Origin: Candidatus Rifleibacteriota bacterium
GTDB lineage: Bacteria > Muiribacteriota > Ozemobacteria > Ozemobacterales > Ozemobacteraceae
DNA: 64,000 nt
Direction: 5' to 3'
NCBI GenBank assembly: GCA_905236675.1
Contig: CAJOND010000005.1
Location: forward strand, 28,517 to 92,516
In this document: in pieces, positions 52,328-61,411 of the stretch
How the letters are laid out: each line of letters begins with the position of its first letter
Position numbering within the stretch: position 1 is the stretch's first letter
Translations under genes and position numbers: made by a program
The notes under the pieces: model-generated
Told to the model about the DNA's origin: nothing
Seen by the model: the letters and a program-made list of their open reading frames with translations, nothing else
The model's database searches: none

Positions 52328-52356
52328 TTGCTAATTATTGAATCGCCTATTATAAT
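52328..52356 (+). promoter_or_regulatory. spoVS promoter
   Basis: TTGCTA (52328-52333), a 17-bp spacer and TATAAT (52351-52356) lie 62 bp before the spoVS ATG. The same hexamers and spacing occur before mutS2. Confidence 0.8.
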
Positions 52357-52418
52357 TTAAATATAAGTAGCGGTACAAATTTTCATTTAGTCAAAGTTCT
52401 TGTTAAGGAGAGGTGTAA

Positions 52419-52679
52419 ATGGAAATACTCAGAGTTGCTTCCTCATCCAGCCCTAAGTCTGTAGCTGGTGCCATAGCGGCTGTTGTTGAGCAGGATCAGA
52501 AAGTTGTTTTGCTGGCTGTAGGAGCTGGTGCTGTTAATCAGGCAGTCAAATCTATTGCTGTAACCAGAGGTTATGTTGCACCAAAAGGGATTGAGCTTTC
52601 AACCATGATTGCTTTTGCTAAGATTGATATCGATGGAAACGAAAAAACTGCAATCAAATTTCTTATTGAAGCAAGATAA
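52419..52679 (+). CDS. spoVS: Stage V sporulation protein S homologue
   Basis: The 86-residue protein matches SpoVS along its length (MEILRVASSSSPKSVAGAIA; QAVKSIAVTRGYVAPKGIEL). SpoVS is a small Alba-like, probably nucleic-acid-binding protein, known from spore formers but also common in non-sporulating bacteria such as Thermus relatives. AAGGAGAGG lies about 7 nt before the ATG. Its end overlaps the start region of the TPR gene downstream, so the two are likely co-expressed. Confidence 0.95.
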   Translation: MEILRVASSSSPKSVAGAIAAVVEQDQKVVLLAVGAGAVNQAVKSIAVTRGYVAPKGIELSTMIAFAKIDIDGNEKTAIKFLIEAR

Positions 52680-54198
52680 ACAGAGTAGTAATATCTTCTT
52701 TCATAAATTATCTAAACATGGTATTTTTATACCATGTTTATGCTTTCTACTAGTTGGGCAGCCTATTTGTTTTGCTGCTAATAATCAGGCATCCATCAGA
52801 CAGTTTCAACAGCGAATAATAGATAACCCAAAAGACGTGGATGCTCACTTAAGACTTGCAGTTGAATACAGTAAAGCTAACGATTTTGTTAAGGCAGTAC
52901 AAACATATTTTGCTCTTTTGAAAATAGATCCAAATAATTTTCATGCTTATAACAATCTTGGAATTCTTTATAAGCAAAGTGGGCAATATCGTGATAGTTT
53001 ACACTGTTATCAAGAAGCACAGCGAATAGACCCTGATTCTTACTGGGTTCCTTATAATATGGGTTTATGCTATGAAGCTATAGGACGAATGCAAGAAGCT
53101 AGAGAAAGCTACGGTCAGGCTCTGTCTTTGAATCCTTCCTTTTCTCAAGCATTGCAAAGATTAAGAGCTTTATCTTCTGACGGGAACGATAAGCCACTTC
53201 CAAAAATGTCGGAACTTTCTGACGCTCAGATATATACTGCAGATTCAAGGACCTCTAAACCTGTAATAAAATCTCAACCATCTGAAGCTCCTGTAGTGAT
53301 TTCAAAAAATGAAAAATCACAGCCAAAAACAGCAGTGACTAAAGAAAAAGTTGAAAAAATATCTGACCGTTTATCTAAAGAAAAGAATGAGAAAACAAAT
53401 TTAAAGCATAGAACAAAGAGAAAAGGTTCCGCTGCAATGGTATTCAACCAGGCAATGGATGCTCTTGAAAGTGGAAAAATGGAATTGGCTATTGAATTAT
53501 ATATTAATTCTGTTATTGCCGAAAGAGAATTGCTTGCAGAACCTGAAAACGATTTAATTAGACAAGGGTTGAAATTTTTAAAGGATAGACCAAACAGAAT
53601 GCCAAACGGTCTGTTTTTCAGAGGAATGTTGATTCACATTTCTGGTCATCTTGATTTAGCAGTGGCTGATATGAAAAACTATATAGCAGCTAATTCAAAT
53701 AGTGAGAGAGCCTCTTCTATTAGTCAATATCTGGAGGAAGCTCAAAGAATAATAGATCAAAAAGAAGCTGAAAAACAAGCTCTTGCTGCTTTAGAAAAAG
53801 AAAGAGCAGAAGCTGTTGCCTTGGCTGAACAGCAGAAGAAATTGGCTGAATCTGGAGCTCTTTCTGATAAAGACGCTGCTAGACCTAGCGATTATGCCCT
53901 TAAACGTATGAATATAGAACAGATTATTCAGGAAGCAGATAAACTAAGCCGTGAAAGCCGTCTGACAGACGCTGTTGCAGTATTAGAAAATGGTTTGAGT
54001 CGAGAACCTGATAATATAAGACTCCTAATGAGAAGTGCTAATGCTTATGCTGATATGCTGATGCTTAAAGGTGATAATGAAGCTGGTAAAATGGCTTTAA
54101 TAAGATTTAAAACAGTTGCGGAAAGTGCTCAGCCTAATTCCAGAGAAGCTTCTATCGCAAGAGAAATGGTTAATGAACTTAACAAGAGGGTCAGATAA
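52666..54198 (+). CDS. Exported TPR protein
   Basis: The protein (about 510 residues from TTG at 52666) has a signal peptide (HGIFIPCLCFLLVGQPICFA). TPRs lie at about residues 30-135 (HAYNNLGILYKQSGQYRDSLHCY), then a Lys/Ser/Glu-rich linker, a second helical domain, a coiled coil rich in Ala/Glu and a final TPR-like pair. The start is uncertain: ATGs at 52609 and 52633 overlap spoVS more, and none has a good ribosome site. No other start exists downstream before the signal peptide. A periplasmic scaffold role is likely. Confidence 0.8.
   Translation: MKQDKQSSNIFFHKLSKHGIFIPCLCFLLVGQPICFAANNQASIRQFQQRIIDNPKDVDAHLRLAVEYSKANDFVKAVQTYFALLKIDPNNFHAYNNLGILYKQSGQYRDSLHCYQEAQRIDPDSYWVPYNMGLCYEAIGRMQEARESYGQALSLNPSFSQALQRLRALSSDGNDKPLPKMSELSDAQIYTADSRTSKPVIKSQPSEAPVVISKNEKSQPKTAVTKEKVEKISDRLSKEKNEKTNLKHRTKRKGSAAMVFNQAMDALESGKMELAIELYINSVIAERELLAEPENDLIRQGLKFLKDRPNRMPNGLFFRGMLIHISGHLDLAVADMKNYIAANSNSERASSISQYLEEAQRIIDQKEAEKQALAALEKERAEAVALAEQQKKLAESGALSDKDAARPSDYALKRMNIEQIIQEADKLSRESRLTDAVAVLENGLSREPDNIRLLMRSANAYADMLMLKGDNEAGKMALIRFKTVAESAQPNSREASIAREMVNELNKRVR
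52713..52740 (+). other. Perfect inverted repeat in the TPR gene leader
   Basis: TAAACATGGTA (52713-52723) and TACCATGTTTA (52730-52740) form an 11-bp perfect stem with a 6-nt T-rich loop. It lies about 35 bp after the spoVS stop, within the signal peptide codons of the TPR gene. Confidence 0.75.
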
Positions 54199-54210
54199 TT
54201 AACCCCTGCT

Positions 54211-54300
54211 CAACTATCACCAGTCACCACCCACAAGGCTTTAGCCTTGTCCGCTCTCTTCCTTATTCAATCTTCAATCTTTCAGTTCTCAACTCTCTCC
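54211..54300. repeat. Two heptanucleotide-period arrays around a hairpin
   Basis: CAC-type units (CAACTAT, CACCAGT, CACCACC) are followed by a hairpin (ACAAGGC / GCCTTGT). Then come seven pyrimidine-rich units (for example TTCCTTA, TTCAATC twice, TTTCAGT) that abut the stop codon of the minus-strand beta-barrel gene. This is the whole gap between two convergent genes. Confidence 0.8.
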
Positions 54301-55239
54301 CTACCACTGTTTGGCTGCGCCGATTTGAAACTGATTGTCCCAGCCGTATTCTCTGTAGGTTCTTAAATTCCTATAATAAGCCATTTCGATGGTGAAATCT
54401 TTTACCGGTGACAATCTGAGACCACAAACCATATCCATGTTGTCTTTGTCATCTCCGCCTGCAACTTCACCTACTATTTCACCTATAAATGAAACTTTTT
54501 CAGTTATGTCGTAGGTAATACCAAAATTATAAAGAAACCAGTCTTCATTTTCTTTGTTTATTAGTGCTCCAAGTTCAAGATTTGCTGTTGCACGGTCGGT
54601 TTCTTTTGTTGTGACACAGCCGAAAATTTTTGTAGAAGTTTCATCATTCGACCCAGCAGGAGCCATGTCATTAGAATTCCCTGTATCACAAGTGCAGGAA
54701 ATCCCAAAGGCAAATCTGTAATAGCTGTGGTCGGGTAAATCTGTATATTTAAACCCTAGATTAATATTCCCAAGTCCATTATTTGTTTCAGCACGTCTGT
54801 TAAAAGTTCTAGGAGCACTTAAGCTCCACTCTTGTATAGGAACAGTTACGGACCATTCAGCCCATTTTCCTATCCAGGTTAAAGATGTTTCAAAACTTGA
54901 AACGTCTCCATCTTCAGTAGTATAAAAGGCTTGACCCTTAGTAGAAGAAAGTTTTCTATATTTATATCTGGAACTTAAGACCATTTGTTTGGCTGTGAGT
55001 TTTTCTGCTGTTTCGGCAACAAATAATCCTGCTAGACCGCTAGAATTAATAGAATTTCTAGGAGTAAGCTTAAAAAGCTTTTCTTCTGGCTTCATTCCAT
55101 AATATTTATAAGGGTTGGGATTAGTCTGAGGTAAGGTATATATTTCATAATCATTTAAATCTGCTGTTTGTGCAGACAAAAAAGATACTGTTGATAGTAT
55201 CATCATCGTCGCTGTCAAAAGCAGTTTCTTAAGATTCAT
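54301..55239 (-). CDS. Predicted outer-membrane beta-barrel protein
   Basis: The 312-residue protein has a signal peptide (LLLTATMMILSTVSFLSA). Alternating hydrophobic/polar strands end in aromatic residues (SSFETSLTWIGKWAEWSVTVPIQEW; YYRFAFGISCTCDTG; DWFLYNFGITYDITEKVSFIGEI). The C-terminus ends in Gln-Trp, an aromatic terminal residue common in outer-membrane proteins. The family is unassigned. It lies downstream of the 1240-residue TPR gene with a 107-bp gap and may share its envelope role. Confidence 0.75.
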   Translation of the reverse strand: MNLKKLLLTATMMILSTVSFLSAQTADLNDYEIYTLPQTNPNPYKYYGMKPEEKLFKLTPRNSINSSGLAGLFVAETAEKLTAKQMVLSSRYKYRKLSSTKGQAFYTTEDGDVSSFETSLTWIGKWAEWSVTVPIQEWSLSAPRTFNRRAETNNGLGNINLGFKYTDLPDHSYYRFAFGISCTCDTGNSNDMAPAGSNDETSTKIFGCVTTKETDRATANLELGALINKENEDWFLYNFGITYDITEKVSFIGEIVGEVAGGDDKDNMDMVCGLRLSPVKDFTIEMAYYRNLRTYREYGWDNQFQIGAAKQW

Positions 55240-55346
55240 TTAATACCCCTTTAGTCACATCGGGAACTATTCCCTAGAGGAAAACATTTTCAATAACAAC
55301 CAAAAACTAGCTACAATAATAACGAAATTCGTAAGAATTCCTATTA

Positions 55347-58300
55347 TTACTTCAAGGAAGCAACATACTTCTTCAGACGTCCAGAATGTGGAAACGGCTG
55401 TGGCATTTGAGAAAGGATTTCAAGAAGTTTTTGAGCTTCTGCCTTATGTGATTGAGTTTTGTTTCTTATATAAAGAAGCGTGAACAACTGAGCCTGATAG
55501 AACTGATGTTCTGGATGACCAGCCTCTAATTGGTTTACAGCTTGAAACTCTGCCAAAGCTTTAAGGCTTTCTCCAGAGAACATATATACCAAACCAAGGT
55601 TGGAATGAGATTCTACATCTACAGGGTCTACTTCCAGCATTCGGCTCCATACTCTTTCATTTAAAGCCAATATGTTTAAATTAGGATCAATATTAAATTC
55701 TCCGTTTATTTGATTCCACTGTTCAACAGCTTTTTCCGCTTGTCCGCCAAGCCAGTAGAGATTTCCAAGACCTAAGTGTCCTAGTGGTTCGTCAGGATTA
55801 GTTACACTAAGTCTTGCATAAGCATCAAATGCATCTTTGAAGTTCCCTTGAGTAGTGTTTAAGAACCCAAGATTAACTAGTGCTTCTGTATTTGTTGGTG
55901 ATATTTCCACGGCTTTATTGAAATCTTCTAAAGCTTTTGCTATTAGACCTTTTTCTGCGTTGGCTAAACCAGAAGCCACAATAGTATCGGCTTTGTCTGG
56001 AAGTCTTTCACTTTTCTTTTCAGTAGCTTTAATTGTATATTTATTGCTTTTCAGTTCTTCTGGCAAAGCATACTTGCTGCCATGTTCATTGAAACTTTGA
56101 AGTCGGTTTACAACCCATTTCTTTTCTTTGCTAGTCAAGGTCTGACTATTAACCTGACCTTTTAATGGAGCTGTTAAAGTTGGAGTTTTGACATTACCGA
56201 TTTTATCCAATTGTTTTAAAACCCAAAGCTTATCTTCAGGTGTCATCGTATTTTTACCATATTCTTCATAAGCTTCCGTTTGTTTCATGGCTGCAAGCTT
56301 GGTTGTATCACCAGAATCGTTTATTTTCTTTACGATTTGATCTTTAACTTCCATAGCATCCTCAACAGAAGGATACTGAGCAGGAGCCATCATTTTGGTT
56401 ATTTCCCAAATCTTTTGTCTTGCATGACGTTTTATAGAAGAATTGGCTGGTGCTTTTGCATAAAGACTTTCATAAATATCTCTGGCAGGTTTTAGCCTGT
56501 TGAGTCTGATTCGGGCCATGCCACAGAGAGCCATAGCCTTATGATAGTTTGGATTAACTCTTAATGCATCCAAAGCATAACTTTCAGCTTCTTCAAATGC
56601 TTTTGATTCGTAAGCAATCAAGCCTAGATAATACTTAGGTTCTGCTTCACGATATCTTAATGCTTCTGCTCGGGCAAAGAATTCCTTTGCCATATGGTTC
56701 TTGCCTAATCTTTGATGCATTCTACCTATATTCATTATAATGTCATAATTTTCTGGATTAAGCTTATATGCTTTTTCAAAACAAGACAGGGCAGGAACAT
56801 TCATGCCTGATTCTGCATACATTTCACCAAGAGCAAGGTATGATTCGTATCTATCTGGTGCTAGACGCTGACATTCAAGATACTTTTCTTTGGCTCTTGT
56901 AACCAGACCAATCTTTCGATATTCATTAGCTTCTGCCAAAAGCTTTTCAATTGGTGCAGGTGATTTGATTTCTGGAACAGGCAAATCTGTATGTCTGTCA
57001 TGAGCTAGTTTAATTTTTGTATATAGATTTGATACTACTTTATTTAAAGCAGTATTTGCATATGTGCTCTTTTTAAGCCTTTCTAATGTTTCTAAGGCTT
57101 CTTCTGCATTATTGGTCTTAGCTAAGGCAATTGCCTTGAACATCAAAGCTTTATCGTGAGTTGGATTAATTTCTAGAATAGCATTAAAAGCTTCTAATGC
57201 ATTTTTGTAATCTTTTGTTATATAATAGGAAAGACCTAGATTGTATCTTGCTAAAACATATTTTGGATTTAATTCTAAAGCTCGTTTGAATTCAGCAATA
57301 GATTTTTTTACTTCTCCTGATTTAAAAAGAACCCAACCTAAAGTATGATGAAATTCTGCTTTCACACTATTAATTTCTATTGCTTTTTGAGCATATTTCA
57401 ATGCAACGTCTAGTTTTTCTTCTCTAGTCGCATAAATGTAGGCTAAACCGTTTAAAGCTTCTTCATGATTGGGTTGAATTGATATAGCTTTAGAAAAACT
57501 TGTTTCCGCATCTTCTAAACGATTCAGTTGCATATAACATTGCCCTAATATAGAGTGAATATCAGCAATATCAGGATGACGGCTTCTTAAATAAATTAAT
57601 CTGCGAACTGCTTCATCATAGTTTCTCAATTTTACAAGCTTCGCTATTTCGCGAAGTCTTGGGAAAACATCTTCTAATTTATCTTCCATATCTCTGCCAC
57701 CAATACCCATCATGTCTTTGACATATTTGTTTACGGTAACAGATTTTGGTTTCTGAACAGGTGTATAACTGACGACCGAATCTCTTCTAGCCATCTGATC
57801 CATCATAATAGTAATTGTCTTAATCGCATTTTTAGCTTGCTTACTATTAGGAGGACAGTCTTTTAAAACTTTTCGCATTTCTTCTAAAGCATCATCTATT
57901 TCATTATTCTGAGCTAGAATTAATGCTCTGTTATATCTTGCTTCAATAAAATCCGGCTTAAGTTTTAAAGCTTTGTCAATATTTGTTAAAGCTGTTCTAT
58001 TATCACCTTTTTTTGCATTTGTCAGGGCTAATGCATAAAGTGCTTGAGCAGTTTCTAACTTTAGTTTCCTTGTTTCTAATTCAGCACTTACTGCTTCATC
58101 GCTTTTTCCAGAATCAAATAGTTTAGAGGCAGAGTCAGTGCTTTCTTTAAGTTTGCTTTCTCTTAAGAGCACAGCCTGTTCTAATGCTAACGAAGCCTGG
58201 TGATAAATTTTAAGACTTAAGTAACAGTTACCTAGTCTGAACCAGTATTCAGAATTATTCTGATTGAGCTTGGTAGCTTTTTCCAAAGAGGGTAGGGCTT

Positions 58301-59069
58301 CTTTATAAGCTTTACGGTTTTGAGCTAAAATACCATGCATTGCACAAGCCTGGCCCAAGTTATTTTGTAAAGCTGTGATTTTTCTAGTAGTTTCTAAGGC
58401 TTTGTCATTAAGACCTTTGCTCTTTTGGCTTGAAAAAATCTGCTTATATTCTACTAATTTTTTTTCTATAACTTCTATTAATCGTTTTGAATAGTTTTCT
58501 GCTTCCGAACTGTGATTAAATTCATAACTTAAACCTGCTATATTAAATAGAGCTCTTTCATGATTAGGATCCAGCTTTAAACATTGATTCAATGCTTTGT
58601 AAGCTTCTTTGCGATTCCCTGATTTCAAATGGGCATAACCGCAAAGGAACCAGGTTTGAGCATCACCACCACTTAATTTTATAGCTCTGGTGAGCTTGTC
58701 GGCAGCAAGAGAATACTCTCTTTGAGCAATTAATGTATTGCTTTCAGTTACAAGTGTGGAAGCATCTTCTTCCTGCTGTCTTTTTTTCTTCCTGGCTTCA
58801 TTGGCTAGAATCTCTTTAGTTTTTCCATCTAAAGAAAGAACAATCAAATCCTGGGCACGGTAAGCTTCTCTTGAATCTTTAGGAGCATCTTTCAAGATAC
58901 CTCTGCCAATACGCATAGCTTCTTCCCATCGGCCTTGTCGATAGAATTCTTCCATTTGCGCAAGATTACGAGAAATAGAATCTTCGTAAAGTGAATTGAC
59001 TGTTGCCGCTCCAGCAAGTGGCATGGAAAGAAGTAATAGGATTGTTGCCTTTAATATATGTTTTTTCAT
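55347..59069 (-). CDS. Large exported TPR protein
   Basis: The 1240-residue protein has a signal peptide (HILKATILLLLSMPLAGAA) and more than 20 TPR-like units over most of its length, for example TWFLCGYAHLKSGNRKEAYKAL, HHTLGWVLFKSGEVKKSIAEF and ALVNLGFLNTTQGNFKDAFDAY. Two coil or linker segments near 410-450 and 900-1000 break the array. It is probably a periplasmic or outer-membrane-associated scaffold. The gene is divergent from the zinc-ribbon/TerB gene and upstream of the beta-barrel gene. Confidence 0.85.
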   Translation of the reverse strand: MKKHILKATILLLLSMPLAGAATVNSLYEDSISRNLAQMEEFYRQGRWEEAMRIGRGILKDAPKDSREAYRAQDLIVLSLDGKTKEILANEARKKKRQQEEDASTLVTESNTLIAQREYSLAADKLTRAIKLSGGDAQTWFLCGYAHLKSGNRKEAYKALNQCLKLDPNHERALFNIAGLSYEFNHSSEAENYSKRLIEVIEKKLVEYKQIFSSQKSKGLNDKALETTRKITALQNNLGQACAMHGILAQNRKAYKEALPSLEKATKLNQNNSEYWFRLGNCYLSLKIYHQASLALEQAVLLRESKLKESTDSASKLFDSGKSDEAVSAELETRKLKLETAQALYALALTNAKKGDNRTALTNIDKALKLKPDFIEARYNRALILAQNNEIDDALEEMRKVLKDCPPNSKQAKNAIKTITIMMDQMARRDSVVSYTPVQKPKSVTVNKYVKDMMGIGGRDMEDKLEDVFPRLREIAKLVKLRNYDEAVRRLIYLRSRHPDIADIHSILGQCYMQLNRLEDAETSFSKAISIQPNHEEALNGLAYIYATREEKLDVALKYAQKAIEINSVKAEFHHTLGWVLFKSGEVKKSIAEFKRALELNPKYVLARYNLGLSYYITKDYKNALEAFNAILEINPTHDKALMFKAIALAKTNNAEEALETLERLKKSTYANTALNKVVSNLYTKIKLAHDRHTDLPVPEIKSPAPIEKLLAEANEYRKIGLVTRAKEKYLECQRLAPDRYESYLALGEMYAESGMNVPALSCFEKAYKLNPENYDIIMNIGRMHQRLGKNHMAKEFFARAEALRYREAEPKYYLGLIAYESKAFEEAESYALDALRVNPNYHKAMALCGMARIRLNRLKPARDIYESLYAKAPANSSIKRHARQKIWEITKMMAPAQYPSVEDAMEVKDQIVKKINDSGDTTKLAAMKQTEAYEEYGKNTMTPEDKLWVLKQLDKIGNVKTPTLTAPLKGQVNSQTLTSKEKKWVVNRLQSFNEHGSKYALPEELKSNKYTIKATEKKSERLPDKADTIVASGLANAEKGLIAKALEDFNKAVEISPTNTEALVNLGFLNTTQGNFKDAFDAYARLSVTNPDEPLGHLGLGNLYWLGGQAEKAVEQWNQINGEFNIDPNLNILALNERVWSRMLEVDPVDVESHSNLGLVYMFSGESLKALAEFQAVNQLEAGHPEHQFYQAQLFTLLYIRNKTQSHKAEAQKLLEILSQMPQPFPHSGRLKKYVASLK

Positions 59070-59150
59070 AATAATATTTTCCAGCTATATTATCGGCTTT
59101 TTATTAATTATTTTTTAATAGTTTTAGTTCTGCTTTAATATTAATGATTA

Positions 59151-59159
59151 TGTTATAAT
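59151..59159 (+). promoter_or_regulatory. Extended -10 promoter of the Tim44/TerB-like gene
   Basis: TG-n-TATAAT (TATAAT at 59154-59159) lies 47 bp before the chosen start codon. No clear -35 is visible. Confidence 0.6.
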
Positions 59160-59206
59160 TCAATTAAATCTTTATAGAAATTGTTATTTTTGAGGAAATA
59201 TTGTTA

Positions 59207-61366
59207 ATGTTAATGAGTAAAAAGCATATAACATTTTTTTCATTGTTATTTGCTTTTGCCATGCCGTGTAGAATTTTTGCACGCACTGTCTATACAATTC
59301 CTAACATGACATATTATTTCTCAAATTCGAATACCTTCGAAAGTAAAAGCATAATTATAATTTTTATTTTATCAATGGTAATTCATATAATATCTTGTTT
59401 GTCTTTCGCTTATTTTTATCAGGAAAAATTACACTCAAGATTATTTTTATTCTGCATTATTTTTATTGTTGGTTGCTATATTAATATTCACTGCTTAGGT
59501 CTTTTCTTACTGACTATATTTGAATGTTTATTTTTGAAATGGTATATCGATATTTGTAAAAAATATCGCCGATTTATTACACGTAACGAAGAAACACAAT
59601 TAAGATTTGAAGAACAATTTAATGCAAGAGAAAAATACGTATTACAAGATTATAATAAAAGTAATCCAAGTTTTTCCGTTGATGATTTTAAATCAAGAAT
59701 AAATAAGGCTTTTTTCTTAGTTAAAAACTCCTGGGTGAATCAGAATTTAACAGAAGTCGAACACTTCTTAGCAGATGGTTTATATGAACAATTCCGAATT
59801 CGTATTAATAATTTGGTGGAAAAAGAAAAAGCAAACATAATAAAAAACATTAAAGTTGTTAATACCAAGATTATAAAAGTTTATTCTTCTCCTAATTATG
59901 ACTTCGTTTATGTATCTATTCTTTATAAGGCTATAAACTTTATTTTGAATATGAAAACAGAAAGTGTCAGCAAGGGTAGTGGCAATGAGGAAGGTGTATT
60001 CAATGAGATTTGGTGCTTTGCAAGAAAAAAAGATGCAATAGAACTATTTAATAAGGGGTTAATAGAAGGTTTTTGTCCTAAGTGCGGGAAAAGAATTGAA
60101 AACACAAGCTTAATAAGTTGTCCTTACTGTAATACTAATTTACATTCTGGCAGTTATGATTGGGTATTAACAAGTATTTGCGAAGCTTCTGATTGGAAAA
60201 GTAGACGTATAGATTATGTTCCTTGCATGGATTTTCTTATGGTTCAAGATCCATATTTTAACTTACAGAATATAGAAGATAAGATTTCTGTTGTATTCTG
60301 GCGTCTGATTGAAGCTATTAAAAGAAAAATATCAACTCCTATATTAAAATTATCTTCCTATGAGTTTGCAAATGATTTCACTAAGAATAAGTTTATGCAT
60401 CCTGAATTTACTCATTATGATGATGCTGAAATTGATTCTATAGAAGTTTTAAATATAGGTAAAAATAATAATAAATTAATTTTGCTTACTCAAATAATAT
60501 GGAAAGGTTATTTGCCTAAGAATTCTGAGTCCAGATTACATAAGAGAACAATCTTTGTTTTACAAAGAGGTGAAAATGTAAAGTCGGATATAGATAAAAA
60601 CTTTTGTAATTCTCATTGTTTTAACTGTGGTGCTCCTGAAACCTATAATGGAAGTAATTTGTGCGAAAACTGCAATACTACGGTGAATGATGATGAAAAA
60701 GGCTGGATATTAATAGATATTTATAATGCTAATAATATAAAAGCTCAGGATTTCTATTCTTCTAAAATAACAGCATATGAAACTGAAACTCTTAATAATC
60801 CTCAAATCCTGGAAACTCAAAACCTTTCTGAAAATCAGGATGCTGGATCTAAAGTTATAAATAAGGAATTACCAAAGATTAAAAAGTTTAGTAGAGCTAA
60901 TGCTCTATTAAAGAAACAGGAAGAAGAAAGAAAAGCTGCTGAAATATCCAAGGCCGTTGAAAATGCATCTTCTGAAATAGACTGGTTAGCATTAGGACAA
61001 TATTCTAGTAAAGATTTGTTACGCCTTTCTATTGCTGTTATGCTTGCTGACGGAATAGTAGATGCTAGAGAACTTGAAATCCTTAGAAAAATCTGTAAAT
61101 ACGGATTTATCTATGAAGATGAATTACAAAAGAATATTTTTGAAATGCAGGGTATGATTGATCCTGTAAATTATGCATTAGATACCACCTCTATTAATTT
61201 AGATATTAATCTTATGCTTGTTCTGATAAAAATAGCAGCTTCTGATGGCAAGATTGCTGATAGTGAGTTAAAACTACTCAATAAAGTTGCAGAAAGAATG
61301 GGAATGCCTGAAAAAGATTTTAGAGATTTGGTTAACCAGGTCTATGAAAATAACTGGAAGAAATGA
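59207..61366 (+). CDS. Membrane protein with Tim44-like, zinc-ribbon and TerB-like domains
   Basis: The roughly 719-residue protein has an N-terminal signal or anchor and TMs to about residue 110. A Tim44-like region follows (about 165-280: FKSRINKAFFLVKNSWVNQNLTEVEHFLADGLYEQ), then a zinc ribbon (CPKCG ... CPYC, about 290-310). A second Tim44-like region and a second zinc ribbon (CFNCG ... CENC, about 470-490) come next, then a linker and a C-terminal TerB-like domain (about 600-718: MLADGIVDARELEIL; AASDGKIADSELKLL). ATG at 59207 is used; TTG 59201 and ATG 59213 are alternatives after the GAGGA site. Function is unknown. Confidence 0.8.
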   Translation: MLMSKKHITFFSLLFAFAMPCRIFARTVYTIPNMTYYFSNSNTFESKSIIIIFILSMVIHIISCLSFAYFYQEKLHSRLFLFCIIFIVGCYINIHCLGLFLLTIFECLFLKWYIDICKKYRRFITRNEETQLRFEEQFNAREKYVLQDYNKSNPSFSVDDFKSRINKAFFLVKNSWVNQNLTEVEHFLADGLYEQFRIRINNLVEKEKANIIKNIKVVNTKIIKVYSSPNYDFVYVSILYKAINFILNMKTESVSKGSGNEEGVFNEIWCFARKKDAIELFNKGLIEGFCPKCGKRIENTSLISCPYCNTNLHSGSYDWVLTSICEASDWKSRRIDYVPCMDFLMVQDPYFNLQNIEDKISVVFWRLIEAIKRKISTPILKLSSYEFANDFTKNKFMHPEFTHYDDAEIDSIEVLNIGKNNNKLILLTQIIWKGYLPKNSESRLHKRTIFVLQRGENVKSDIDKNFCNSHCFNCGAPETYNGSNLCENCNTTVNDDEKGWILIDIYNANNIKAQDFYSSKITAYETETLNNPQILETQNLSENQDAGSKVINKELPKIKKFSRANALLKKQEEERKAAEISKAVENASSEIDWLALGQYSSKDLLRLSIAVMLADGIVDARELEILRKICKYGFIYEDELQKNIFEMQGMIDPVNYALDTTSINLDINLMLVLIKIAASDGKIADSELKLLNKVAERMGMPEKDFRDLVNQVYENNWKK

Positions 61367-61373
61367 ACCTTAG

Positions 61374-61402
61374 TTGCTATTTATTGATTATCGCTTTATA
61401 AT
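61374..61402 (+). promoter_or_regulatory. mutS2 promoter
   Basis: TTGCTA (61374-61379), a 17-bp spacer and TATAAT (61397-61402) end 9 bp before the mutS2 ATG, which implies a very short or absent leader. Confidence 0.8.
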
Positions 61403-61411
61403 AAACAAACT

